The notes: a model not told the origin generated them from the letters alone. Counted from the stretch's first letter, positions 1-10,577 are shown. The stretch is DNA of 26,284 bases from Sphacelaria rigidula (GCA_964200075.2 CAXNAA020000143.1:1-26284); one strand, 5' to 3'. Translations and numbers: made by a program.

Positions 1-1
1 A

Positions 2-1191
2 GGCAAGCAACAAATGAGTACGCCCCCCCCCCGAGTTTCTGTGTTGAGATGTAAGCGGTACTTCAATCCAAGAGATGAACCGGAACCGCCGAAATCTTCA
101 CCCTGGGGTTTGAGGCAGTACGTGTTGAGTCAATATTCGGAACTATCACCTCCGTTACACTTGACCGAGGAAGATGTGTCGATACAGCTGGACACATATC
201 GGCTGAAGCCCACGAAGATTGTGAGTCATCGTTTATCCCGTGGTTTGGGTGGAAAACTCTCAGTTCAATATTTACTATATTGGGAGAATCTAGAAAGGCC
301 CAGGTAGTAACATGAAGAGGACTTGAAACAATATGGAAGGGTAATTTTAACATATTGGATGGGGAGCCCGAATATCGAAAAACCGGATAACGCGAAGTAT
401 CGAAAATACCGAGTAAATTTGGCAAGAAGGGCGGAGGCTGGGGAAAGAGGTGGAATGTTTGTGGCTCAAGGTTATGAACTGAGGAGCAATGTCACCGCTG
501 GTCCTCATATCTATGACCCTCAACTTGTCGGTTGTTATATTTATTATTTATTTGACGCAGACGAGGGGGTGGCAATTGGCACAAGTAATGGCTCTTCAGG
601 AGGATACGGCTTTACAAAGGCGACCGCACACTCTGAGGATGTTGGACCTTGGGCGGAGGTATAATGCTCATCTTTTGGAGGAAAATTTGAATACTTTGCG
701 GAACCAAGTGGGGGATTGGTGCTGGCACTACCATGTGCAAAAGAGAACTTCAAAGTTCTTTGCGCACACGCTATAGCTGAAGCCTTTGGAGGAGAACCGC
801 GATCATTATCGGATCTGAAGAAGGACATCAGACTGCTGCCGAGATAGCCCCCCCCCCGGACCGGCCAAAAAAGTGCACGGAGGCGATGACCATAAATGCC
901 GTTAGAGCTGGTTTCGTGCTGCACGACGCGACTCATTTGGGTGTCATATCTGATTTCGGACTGCTACACGCCTCTCATGTGGGCGAAATTGCTGCAAACG
1001 AGCCCAATAGTGGGTTAGCAGCCGGTTTGTGGGATGGTCTGCATGGCACTTTTTATGGGGGGCTATCTCGGCATTAGTCATCAGAAGATATGGATGACTG
1101 GGATGGTTTGGCATCGGTACAAGACGACGAGATGGAGAAGAAGCTGTGCCAGGAGAACGATGAAATGGCTAGATTAACTTTCTCATCTTAG
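2..1191 (+). pseudogene. Relic of a chromodomain polyprotein 3' end (probable Ty3/gypsy chromovirus)
   Basis: One reading frame runs from the window edge (position 2) to 847, broken by TAG at 305, TAA at 308 and TAA at 662. It continues in another frame from about 841 to TAG at 1075 and then to TAG at 1189-1191. Codons about 200-360 encode a chromodomain-like block: KPTKIVSHRL, then a strand ending VQYLLYWENLERPR, then HEEDLKQYG. The two adjacent stops fall where family members usually have Trp-Glu, so TGG to TAG and GAA to TAA changes explain them. The frameshift lies next to a run of ten C (848-857). The last part is acidic (DDWDGL, QDDEMEKK). In chromoviruses the chromodomain sits at the integrase C-terminus and steers integration toward particular chromatin. 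Reverse transcriptase and the integrase core would lie upstream of the window. The chromodomain is fairly clear; the element class is inferred. Confidence 0.6.
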
Positions 1192-1762
1192 TTGAATGTT
1201 TTCTCTGTTTTACCTTGGGGTTGACTGTTGTAGTAATTGTGTAGGTTGAACACAGGCGGCAGTTTCAGTGAAGAGAGCCGATTTGTGAAGTGTAATGCAT
1301 GTTAAAGTAGGATACGATAAGGAATGTAGTCATGATTTTGAGTTGTTCTATCGGAATCAAATGAGTTGGGGGCGGCTGGGTTGAGTATCAATGGGATATA
1401 TTGATGCTCCCCAGCGTTTTTGGCGTTTTTAAATTAGTTTGTTCACCGAAATCGTCTCAACTAAAGATGAAATTTAGGTTCACAGAATGGGCTGATGTGG
1501 TGAGCCGAACTCTCGGAGGCGTTTTGGTTTTGTACAGAACTAGTTCCAGTTTAAATATATGAACTTGTGTACCGGTAAATCGGGATAAAACATGATCAAC
1601 GAACACTTGTCCTGAGTTCAAAGATGGAATTGCAGTATTTCAAGACTTGGCAAGTATAAATCGGGTCTCGGGCTAAAGGGGAGTTGGTATGTCCGATGTT
1701 GAAGTGTTAAAAATTAAGGAAAAACTTGTAATCCGGATCGGAAGGTCAGAGCAGTAGGAGGA
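1192..1762 (+). other. Non-coding stretch between polyprotein relic and candidate LTR
   Basis: No credible ORF is visible. A purine-rich stretch at about 1751-1762 (GCAGTAGGAGGA) immediately precedes the candidate LTR and could be the polypurine tract. The rest would be the 3' untranslated part of the retroelement, or unrelated sequence. Confidence 0.3.
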
Positions 1763-2251
1763 TGTTGAAGGCTAGATTCAAGGGATGTGATGCGCTGTGG
1801 ACTAGTGTTGGACTACAGACGAGGAAAGCTGACTGTTGAGTGTACTTTGAGACTGAAAAGTGAGTTCTTTTAGAATAACATCACAGGTTAGGTGGTCAAG
1901 TACGACAGAACGGATGAGGAAGTACCGAGTTGAGGGCCGAAGGGTTTTCGGCACTCAACCCCCGCGAGCTTCACTCTCTCTTTATACCTTGTTTTCTTGG
2001 TTGACGGTTGTGGTTTTTGGGTGCTATTTCAAGAGCAGTTACGGGTGCTGATGATTTGTGTGAGGGAATACAAATTCCATTACAAATAACGAAAGAAAGA
2101 AGCATAAAACCTCATTTTTGAGTTCTGGGCACAGCGGGTCCTTCTCTCATCTTGGTTTTGACTGAACATCACATCTAGCTCCTACAAAACGGTTAAACCT
2201 ACAATTTGAGAAGTGAGCGACAGCTTCTCTGACGACAACCTCTGTTGAACA
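1763..2251 (+). repeat. Candidate 3' LTR of the gypsy-like element
   Basis: The segment begins TGTTGAAG after a purine-rich stretch and ends GTTGAACA, giving TG...CA ends with a 4-bp terminal inversion (TGTT/AACA). Its length of about 490 bp is ordinary for an LTR. It contains a TATA-like string in a CT-rich stretch near 1980 and an A-rich stretch near 2090. It lies downstream of, and in the same orientation as, the polyprotein relic. The 5' LTR is outside the window, so the boundaries cannot be checked by comparing the two ends. Confidence 0.3.
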
Positions 2252-4940
2252 AGGGGGTCTAGGTGACGTCCGATTCCTGAATATCAAGTATGTGCGAATG
2301 TGGGAAAGTCCATTAGTGGCGTCGCGGTGGCGTCCCCACCTCGCTCACTCAGCTCCTTGTCCTCAACAACACTCTCTCGAGGTTGTAACATCACTTGGGC
2401 GCTCTGTGATAAACGGTGAACGGTCTACCCTGTGCCTGAGCCAACAAATAACGCTGAGGTGTTGTTGCGGAGAACACGCTGCATCCCATGTATGTGTAGA
2501 AGGACGGTCGGTTGCGCCGACCAACCATATCTGTAGAGACTCCTCGTATGGTTGCGACACATCAGCCCGTTACCTGATTCATGTGACATGGCCACTGTCG
2601 TGCCTCTCAAAAGCTGGCCGTCGAAGTGCGTCTCCCGATATCTGAATCGGCGTTTTGTTTTCAAAGGTTGGGCTTGACGCTGACGCATTTCCCATACCTT
2701 ACCATGAGGGGACTGTGGCGTTTCCAGTTTCCCAACTGTGCCTACAACTTTTTCCACTCGATTTCCGTTCACAACAACACAACGCGAATACCGACAACAT
2801 TCCACTGTCCCTGCCTTCGGGTGACGACCATATCCATGGAATTTCCCCCCCCCTCCTCATGAGTACACCCCCTCCTCCCCCTCCCCCCCCCCGCCCCCGC
2901 CCACAAACACTATACCAACCCCTGACCATACCTATATTTCGCTACCCTATACCACCCAAGCATAATATGCAACGCAGCGCTTGGATCGCGCTGTAAAACC
3001 TATCGCACGTTTCCTCTCCGTTGTCTCTCGCCTAAACACCCAATCCCCTCTCCCCGAATAAACGCCAGTCAACACCCCGCAAAAGTCGTGTCGCTACACT
3101 TATCAAAGCCGAGCAAGACAGACCACGAACCATTGGGAAACTACCACCTGCCTTAGCGGACGGTGCTCTTTCCCCTACGCTGCTTCACTCTAAGCTATAA
3201 TGCGCACGTGACACCACCTAACGCCGTGATGCTCTATATCCCATGATATGGTGCTGCCTCGTGGCGCACGCGTTTCCCCCCCCAAAATGCTACACTTCAC
3301 GAATTAACTCCCAGAAACGTCCACCCAAGGGCCTGTAATCATATCTGCTGAAACCGTACACGTGAGAAACTACCCATATTTACTGTCTCTTTCGTACCCT
3401 ATACTAACGAAACCGCCGACGTACGCTGTGACAAGCACCTGCTTTTTGCCCACTCTCTTCTGTGTGCCGTGTGATGATCTCGCACAACTCTTAGCACATC
3501 CGCTAAACCTAACATGTCGCGTAGGACAAGAAGAATAAAAACAAATAAACTCATAAGGCGCTAACAATGTATACTGCAATGCGTACGTACGTGATTTGCT
3601 TCTAAGAACAAAGGGAACCATACCCAGCACTAGTGTAGGATAGGTGAAGTAGGGAGGACTCTGAAACCAAATTATTTTGAAAAAATGGACACAAACATGC
3701 AGTGTGCGGTGTGTGGTCTCTCTACCGAAAGGATTCGGGGACGTGAAAGCGGGAGGGAAAAAAAACGAAATCTAGAATTACACACGAGACTAGATTGATA
3801 CCCTAAAAAACACACACATCATGCATGTGGCCTGTACATCGCTGCTTAACATGGTCGCTCTTCTACAGCGACGACACGAGAAAATCGAACGTGGTACATT
3901 GTGTGCGTATGAATATATACTCCAAGTGTTCGTCGTGTCTGGAGTGTGCAACATCAATTGTGAATGCGGCTCTCTACTCATGCCTAGTACCCCTGCAACG
4001 CGGATGACACACTGACGGTATCTATCAAGCTCTCTCATTTACGGCAACACCGCTCGTCTTACTGCATAAATTGCGTGTGGTGCACGATCTCTGTATGTCT
4101 AACACCCTCCAAGATCTCTCCAACCCGCTGGCCTTCTCCACGCCCGTCGGCAGCACAAGGATCCGGTCAGCTAAATTCACTTGTCGCGTTGCTGCGGGAA
4201 ATCTCCACTCGGTACGAAAAGTCGAATATGCTGGTCGGTATGAAGAGATTATGTGATACTCTCCTTATCTTCCCGCTGCTGGCAAAAAGAAGTGCGCAAA
4301 CGAGACGCCTAGAAATACAATACTAGTACAACTGAGAAATACAAACAGACACTAATTTCGCGCAATATCTGAGCTTGACATCCTGGAAGAGGGTGTCGCT
4401 AAAGAGTATGCAAAAAGGTAGTGCTTGAGGTAATAACATTACTGACAGTCTCGACACATGAGGGTAGTCTAGAGCTACGACGGCTGCTGCACCAAGTCCA
4501 GTGACTACGCGAGACGAGTGTTTTGCGTGTGAAAAGTTGTGATGGCAACCGACTTAGCCCTATTCAACATTTAGGGCTGAATTGGGAATCGGATTGCGTG
4601 TTGAAGCAAGAGCCACCTGTCACCTTTACGGCGACGTTCGTGGCGTTGTAGCCGTTGTTGTCCCTGAAGACCGTGCCGGTTGAGTTAGAGAATATCATTG
4701 ATTGAAGATTTTTTATTCGATTGCCAGTAATCACCGTGTCTTCGGCCCCTGTCAGCTTGATACACTACGGGCAGTTGAACACGGAGACGGGCAATTAAGA
4801 GAGGCAGCGGCGGGGAGGACGGGAGCGCGCGCGCGGGAGGGAAGGGGAGTCTCGTGATAACTCACGCCCTAGTCTTTCAATCGTTGATCTCGTATCCTTA
4901 CAAGAGCGAGATGGAACGAGAGTTGCAATATCGCACAACC
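2252..4940. other. No gene recognised; C-rich low-complexity tract near 2845-2900
   Basis: Several ORFs of 60-126 codons occur on both strands but overlap one another, lack splice context and show no recognisable motif. From 2845 to about 2900 the plus strand is almost pure C with scattered T and G, including runs of 9 and 10 C. A short alternating GC stretch lies near 4824-4835. I see nothing else between 3001 and 4940. Confidence 0.4.
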
Positions 4941-5158
4941 TTTATCTGGGATATCATGCCCATCGAGGATGTCTATCTGGGATATCGTATCCACCTTGGC
5001 CGTCGATCTTCAACATCAATATCCCAAATAAGTGCCCAGAACCCAGATAGACGCCCACATCCTAGATGAATCTGACACCCAGATAGATCTGACATCCCAG
5101 ATAGGTCTAATATCCTAGATAGATCTGATATCCCAGATAGATCTGATATCCAAGACGA
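4941..5158. repeat. 18-bp tandem array with upstream inverted core copies
   Basis: The unit is ATCTGATATCCCAGATAG. Units at 5087-5104, 5105-5122, 5123-5140 and 5141-5158 are clear, a 17-bp unit sits at 5070-5086, and more diverged units extend back to about 5041. Two copies of the reverse-complement core (ATCTGGGATATC) lie upstream at 4944-4955 and 4975-4986, so the locus can fold on itself as single-stranded DNA or RNA. No coding capacity is implied. Confidence 0.85.
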
Positions 5159-6233
5159 GCAATGATACTCCAGATGGACGTTTGTGTAACAGAAAGGGTT
5201 TGTACGGCAGCACGAGACCGTGTTGCTGGAGCGATGCTGTGGATTCTGCTGGCCGAATTGGGAGTGATTGCAACACTCAATCAGACTCTGCCACCGGTAT
5301 ATTTGTCATTCGCACAGCCTAGACTTGCGCCTGACGGAGACACGAGAATACCCAATTGCCGCATGTAACGTGGTTCTTCATCTCCATGACTTTTCGCAAC
5401 AGGCAGCGCACAAGTCGGGAGGGGAGGGGTTCAGTCATGATCTCGCATGCCGTAGTCGTATGACCATTGGCCTCGCATCCCTGCAATGCCGGGATGGAGC
5501 ACGCCGGGGTTTCGCCGGACCAGGCTCGCGACCAATCACCAAGCGGGAAGCGCCAAAGTCCCGCGAAGGGTAAGCTGCATCCTGCTACAATTGTTCGGCC
5601 CGAAGCGTGCTGATTATCTTGCATATGGATGACAGCCTCCAATGAGTTGCATCATTGTCTGGTGTCGCCACTGCCAGAGACAGCCACAGGTTCCACACTG
5701 CCTCATGGGCGTCTCGCCATTCAAATACAGTACCTGGGAAGATCATCCCGTTTGCATGGAGTGGACGTTTTCGCACCCCGCACAATATGATCAAGCTCGA
5801 CCACATGGTTACCGCAAAAAACGCAGGCACACGAAAAAAAACAGTCACGTGGCTGCTTAGCCTACGCAGTGAGTGGCGTGTTTTACAGCGTCGGTTGGCA
5901 ACCGACGCCAACCCCGTGAGGGAGTAGGGGGTGGGGGGAGGGGGCATATAGAACCAATAGATCAACATCACAATGGTGCCGCGGCATTTAGCACCCAAGC
6001 AATCGGGATATCGACAATTACGATCTTTGTCGTGCGGGAAAGCGGCTTGGTCATGTGTAGAAACACGCGCCGTATGGAAAATAGCGAAATGAGCAAAAAT
6101 TACCGACACGACGTTCAAGAGGCGAGACCCAGCCGACACGTGGCCAACGAACGTATGATGGAACAACGTCAAGCGAACAAAGCCGAGGAAACAACCAACC
6201 GAATCGCTCAAACACGACGAGCAACTCAGCTAA
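5159..6233. other. Overlapping open frames on both strands, coding status unclear
   Basis: A 208-codon ORF on the minus strand (6211-5585) overlaps plus-strand ORFs, the longest being 5873-6349 (158 codons, basic C-terminus). Neither has a recognisable domain. A good plus-strand donor (GAAGG|GTAAGC) occurs at about 5572. A perfect hairpin with a 9-bp stem and 3-base loop (GCGTCGGTT/AACCGACGC) lies at 5888-5908, followed by a G-rich tract. By chance alone, one open frame of about 200 codons in 26 kb is not very surprising. Confidence 0.3.
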
Positions 6234-6419
6234 AACCCAGCAGATTTACACCCCCTCAAGTGGAGCAACCCTTCTTATCGCGTGCCGTGGACCCTAGCGC
6301 TCGATTTCGAGGACACCCCGCTCACCGTCGTGTCAGGCTCGCACCATAAGTCGTTCTGCGCAAATTTGTTGTTGGTGGGCTTGCCCGAAGGAGCTACCCA
6401 CGTAGGGTCGGATCCAACG
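6234..6419 (+). CDS. Possible exon or gene fragment, function unknown
   Basis: The frame is open between TAA (6231) and TAG (6420) and has no ATG, so it could only be an internal exon or a fragment. Third positions are about 70% G/C, like the exons of the minus-strand genes here and unlike the surrounding DNA. A donor (CCAAC|GTAGGT) lies just before the closing stop; possible acceptors (CAG) sit near 6231-6240 but lack a pyrimidine tract. The translation contains TLALDFEDTPLTVVSGSHH, which loosely resembles the distal part of phytanoyl-CoA-dioxygenase-type 2-oxoglutarate oxygenases around their second metal-binding His. This similarity is weak and only a suggestion. Overlapping frames on the same strand keep confidence low. 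Confidence 0.3.
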
Positions 6420-7460
6420 TAGGTGAACACGGCGTACCTACGACACGAGGGAAGCGTGCACGGCCGGGGGGAGGGGGTGGGGAGGGGCAGTTGTACTATG
6501 TTATCGTCTAGAGGAAAAGCAGGGGAAAATATAAGATATTCGTGTTTGACTCAGATATGACTCTGAGAAGTCCACGTTCCGTCCAAAAGTATCCGGGCTC
6601 ATCTCGGAAGATTCCCCGCGCTACTTCTGCCGCGCTATTTTTTGCCGCAATATGGTGTATGGGAATTTCGGGGTAGTATCGCACTACTTTGCAATTCCCA
6701 CAACAGTACATGTCCAGGTGATACAAGCATGCGTATCTTTTTCGGAAAGAGGATGGGATGAGAGGGGTGGCGGGGGGATGGGTGGGAAGAGGCACAAAAC
6801 AGGCTCTGCAGAGAGAGCTTGAGAAAACCACCTTCAGCAACGTTCGGCCAAGCGTATGCCCCAGGACATATTCTCGGAAGAAAAATCATGTCTACACGGG
6901 CAGGATGCTTGTCCTTTTGCTTCTGCCTGCGGTATGCTTACTCACTGGGAGTTGCCGCTATACGGCGTTGTTGGGGCCGACGTCGACAACTCCGTAAAGA
7001 CGATACTCGAACGTATTAGAGCTACAAAACATCGAGAAAAACACTCAAACACCATGCACTAGGTGAGGTGTGCTATTCTCCGTACGCCGACTTCTGCCCA
7101 CGCTGTGCGAGTGTACTCACTGTGAGCTGCCGTGGATGATGTTGTAGGAAAACCTGTTGTGAGCAGATCCGACGGACAGGCGGATACCATACTTGTTCCG
7201 GCGGAGCTCGTTCTCTGTCACCAAGGCGTTGTTCGACTCAAGGAACGCAATGCCGGCGTCCTCGTTGCCGTACACCTTGTTTCCTGAGCACACGATGAAC
7301 GCGCGGGGTATGGAGGACAGTGACTCGCGTACAAATTGCTATGCGCGCTGTCAAGATATCGCAATAATCACTGAGCGACACAGTCAGCGACAGAGGAGCA
7401 CATCGAGGTCTGATTGAAACACGGTGGGCGGGAATAAGTATAATATACCCTATATAACCA
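6420..7460. other. No gene recognised
   Basis: There are G-rich stretches near 6460-6490 and 6760-6790. Short ORFs on both strands carry no recognisable motif. Confidence 0.4.
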
Positions 7461-7805
7461 TGCGCCCCGGTGGTGTAATGGTCCGACTGTCGCCATTAGG
7501 GTGGAGAGAACGGTGGTTCGATTCCTGATGCGTTGGGTTTTTTCTTCGTAATGTATGCTTTCCACCGTGGAAAGCGCGAGAACGTGAGTAAACAAAATAG
7601 TTGACTGGGTTTGTGCGACGTGAGTTGACGCGGTGCGGGAATGCTGACCCAATCCGCGAGATCAAAATGAAAGGCACGTACCGGGGGAGAAATGGGTTGG
7701 TCCCTCGAGATCACGGACTCATCCCCAGGAAGGGGAGGGGATCGAAGTGTGAGGAAAAAACAAAACAAAACGTCCATGAGCAACTTCTCGGACCGAGTGG
7801 ATAGT
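7461..7805 (+). mobile_element. Diverged tRNA-headed SINE (copy 1)
   Basis: The head starts GCGCCCCGG and carries an A-box-like TGGTGTAATGGTC and a B-box-like GGTTCGATTCC at tRNA-like spacing, but its T-stem and acceptor do not pair, so it is not an intact tRNA. The body matches the two better-conserved copies at 12690-13008 and 25503-25861 in order: a GGGTTTTTTCTTCG block after the head, GTGGAAAGCG, then GACGCGGTGCGGGAATGC followed by CTGACCC and CGCGAGA, then an A-rich block near 7755-7770. SINEs are transcribed by RNA polymerase III from these internal boxes and moved by partner LINE enzymes. The 3' end is uncertain. Confidence 0.5.
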
Positions 7806-8032
7806 GTGAGTAAAAGCGCACCGTGCTTGCAGTGGTACGCGCCGTGTCCAGAGCAAAGGCGCGGATGACAACCCGCGGCCGGGTGCGCGAAAAAAAAGGC
7901 AAAAGTAATGCCGCAATAGCTCCCCCACACACACGGCGCATGATAACTGGTTTCAGACGGCATCAAGCGCCTACTTTAGTATGGGTGACATTGAAAACCG
8001 GGGGAGCTACTTCTCATCGGTTTTGGTGGCGT

Positions 8033-8447
8033 CTATCTTCTTATTTTATTTTTGGTAATGTGTCTTGTAAGGAATACCAGGGACGATATTGGAAAGGCGA
8101 GCCTACGTCTGTGACCACGGGTTCGCGAGATCGGACTTATGTGCGGAAATGATAATAATATCAAAATAATAATGGCGGAAACGATCCCAAGCGTGGTAGT
8201 TCCCAGCTGCTCGTACTGCTCGCCTTCTGACATTTTCACCAACGTACATCTTGCCTCCTCAAACCAGCCACTTTTCTGGGGGGTGGAGGCTATCGCGGCA
8301 CCGGTCGCCTTTGCAACGGAGCGGCAACAAATACCGTCATGCATCCAACTATCCTCCGGGACGTGTATGCGACGAACTTTGCGGGCGGGGGACAAACTTG
8401 CACACATCGGACACGTCATGAGCTACCTATATATTACTTGTTATTAG
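8033..8447. other. Pair of overlapping ORFs on opposite strands, possibly one small membrane protein
   Basis: The minus-strand ORF 8419-8033 (128 codons) starts with a CPMC motif and has one predicted membrane helix (LGIVSAIIILILLSF) followed by a basic stretch (RTRGHRRR). The plus-strand ORF 8139-8447 (102 codons) is Cys-containing and has about 60% G/C at third positions. Both read like protein and at most one is likely real. A minus-strand acceptor-like CCACCCCCCAG near 8276 is also present. No family is recognised. Confidence 0.25.
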
Positions 8448-9000
8448 AGTATTGATCCGGATCATGAGCTAGCTCATCAAGCCACTATTTCCGTATTGGC
8501 TCCCGACAGCGATGGACGCCTAGCACGCGGTGTAGCGGGAAGGTAACGCTTGGGCTTCCTCGGACACTACTGTCACGTGTTTTGTGTTCATGTACAAGAG
8601 ATCTGAGAGTTCTCTTCGATTACTTATTTCGGGTGGCTCATGAGCTGTCCCACGTGTGCAAAGTTGGCTTGAGACTTAATCGACCGAAATGTAACACGAT
8701 TAGGACGAATCATATCGACTGAGAATCACTGAATCCACGTTTTTTTCGGCCTGACTGCCCAAAAGGGAGAGAAAAGTTGACTGCTGGTCCAAGGGGTATC
8801 CACGCAACTTTTGCGCCATTCCACGTGTCTGGGCTGCGTGTACCTGGGTTGCAATGCTGAAAACGAAGCCCAGGGACTGATTTGTACGATTCGAATCAAC
8901 TATACTAGAACCAAGTAATTTACAGACGAATAATTATTTGTCCGACCCTTGCACTTAATCGAATGAAATGTGACACACCCTTACACGCCTGACTCTTGTC
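8448..9000. other. No gene; short direct repeats
   Basis: A 24-bp direct repeat (ACTTAATCGA..GAAATGT.ACAC, 21 of 24 identical) occurs at 8674-8697 and 8953-8976. A perfect 14-bp palindrome, ATGAGCTAGCTCAT, is at 8464-8477, and TCATGAGCT recurs at 8416, 8462 and 8638. Part of this may be the 3' UTR of the minus-strand gene ending at 9001. Confidence 0.5.
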
Positions 9001-10353
9001 TCACCTGCTGTCGTGTACTTGCGTCTCGTTAGGCTTGCTGTGATTCACAACGCTGGGGTGTACGTTGTGGTGGTGGTAAACCACCTCTTCCTCGTCGGCG
9101 TCGTCCTGCGATTCCAGATCGTCATCCCCTCCCTTCCACAGAGAAGCGGGGAGAAAAAAAAAATCCCAAGGATACGAGACAACACGGTGGATTTTGTGAG
9201 ATGTTGAAAAAATATACTTCGTATGGCGAACGTTTTATCTCTCCAGGTACAGCACAGTACACTCATGCATTTCCACACTATTTTTTTTTTCATAACTCGG
9301 TACTCCGGAGTACGTAAGGGTGTACATATCGACCGCGGAAAGTACTACTTTGAATTAACCCTGACCTTCATTACTAAGCAATTTGAAGTACTTGACTGAC
9401 AGTCCAGAATACCCGATAGTGTCCAAAATACTGCGTATTCTAGAGGACCTGGAGAATTGGATACTTGTAAGGGCAAAGTACTGACCACTATGGCGTAACG
9501 ACTTTGTATTCATTTTTTTTCTTCAAAATCTCTTAGTCTTCAATGTCGTCATGTTCAAGTTCTTCCGTTTTTTTGTTCTTGGGAACGTGTATCAGGTGAC
9601 CACGGCTGGATCATGACTACCTGCGGGGTCAAAGTGCGACGATCGATCAATCAACGAGTTCTCTACAATACCTGAAGTAGCAACTGCCGCAAAATGCCAC
9701 CTACTTCACCGAACATGGACTATTGGATCCCTTCAAGTACTGAGAAGCACAGAAGAACTGGACTGCCGCCTGCTTCAAAGTGCTACACGGTATTCTAGAG
9801 TCTTCCGAGTACCTCAAGTATCGGCGGCCAAAACTACTGAGAATCTTCGATTTGAGAACCCGGGGTGTTGATACTTCAACTACCCATGCTCAGACTCTAC
9901 CTCACCCTATACCTCGGGCACTTTTGACTAGTCTCCGTGTGCGCAAAAAACAAATCCAGCACCGGTAGCGATTTCATAGAGGTCACAAAAAAAGCACATA
10001 GATCGTACCTCTTCCAAGGCGTATGTCATCGGGTCATGCCCCCCATCGGCATCTCCCACGGTCGAGGTAGGCGCGCGGCCGCCTGTCCTGGCGCTACGGC
10101 GATCTTTAGCTCTGGCCTTTTCATCCTCAGAAGTCTGAAAAAGAAAAACGAACCAGGAGGTGATCGATTGATTGGGTGACGGAAAATGTGGAAGCGTTCC
10201 ATGTGGGGTGTGTTGTGGAGCGCAACATGGGACGGGCGCAGCAGCATTCGAGTCACCGTTGATTTGACTAATGCCTCAAAGGTTGACGCTCACCATCTCT
10301 CCCTGTGAGATCGACATGCAAGACATGTAAATACTGGACGACAAAACAAGGCC
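9001..10353 (-). CDS. 3' end of a spliced gene with an acidic, His-containing C-terminal tail (partial model)
   Basis: Three exons read in phase 0 on the minus strand. 10353-10294 (60 nt) ends at GAGATG|GTGAGC. 10134-10009 (126 nt) is entered by GTTCGTTTTTCTTTTTCAG and left at GAAGAG|GTACGA. 9132-9001 is entered after a long T/C tract ending TGTGGAAG and stops at TGA (9003-9001). The joined 105 residues start semi-hydrophobic (LVLSSSIYMSCMSI), continue as a charged linker (EDEKARAKDRRS) and end in an acidic tail (DDDLESQDDADEEE) followed by HHH. Third positions are about 60% (middle exon) and 72% (last exon) G/C. The pattern suits the cytoplasmic tail of a membrane protein, but upstream exons were not found and no family is recognised. 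The 60-nt exon is the least certain. Confidence 0.5.
9133..10008 (-). other. Intron of the 9001-10353 gene with diverged repeat fragments
   Basis: It lies between two exons with strong splice sites. Short motifs related to the inverted repeat at 10369-10577 recur, for example TCCAAAATACTGCGTATTCT at about 9421 and GAGTACCTCAAGTATCG near 9808. T and A runs of 8-10 bases are frequent. Confidence 0.4.
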
Positions 10354-10368
10354 CTGTACTCCGAATAA

Positions 10369-10577
10369 TCCAAGGGCAGGTCGAGTAGAGTATACTCAAT
10401 TGCAGGGTATTTTGAAAGTCGTGCTTGAAGTACACAGATTGGGGGTAGGGTTTTAGGGATCGCTTCCCAGTTATTTTTTGGGTACGACTATTCACACTTT
10501 ACCCTAAATCGAGTACCTCGAGTACATCTTCCAAAATACCCCGCAGTTGAGTATACTCTACTCGACCTGCCCTTGGA
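10369..10577. repeat. Inverted repeat, arms about 77-82 bp, loop about 50 bp
   Basis: Arm 1 (10369-10450) starts TCCAAGGGCAGGTCGAG. Arm 2 (10577-10501, read on the minus strand) starts with the same 17 bases, and the first 31 positions are identical. The arms then diverge with scattered substitutions and small gaps and end TAGGGT. Such a long imperfect hairpin fits a foldback or MITE-like element, or a rearranged repeat. It lies directly upstream of the putative 60-nt exon of the minus-strand gene, so a pre-mRNA would fold here. Confidence 0.85.

Noticed and set aside
305-1077. Reassigned stop codons (TAA/TAG as Gln) to explain the interrupted chromodomain ORF
   Set aside because: The two best gene models end in TAG and TGA without continuing open, a separate frameshift is also present, and the doubled stop sits at a conserved Trp-Glu, so ordinary decay is simpler.
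5041-5158. CRISPR-like array
   Set aside because: The 18-bp units abut without spacers, and the window is clearly eukaryotic.
5585-6211. 208-codon minus-strand ORF, the longest in the window
   Set aside because: No domain, no splice or start context that stands out, and a length that is not very unlikely by chance in 26 kb over six frames.
7461-7535. Possible functional tRNA gene
   Set aside because: A and B boxes are recognisable, but the T-stem and acceptor strands do not pair, and the sequence continues into a SINE body.
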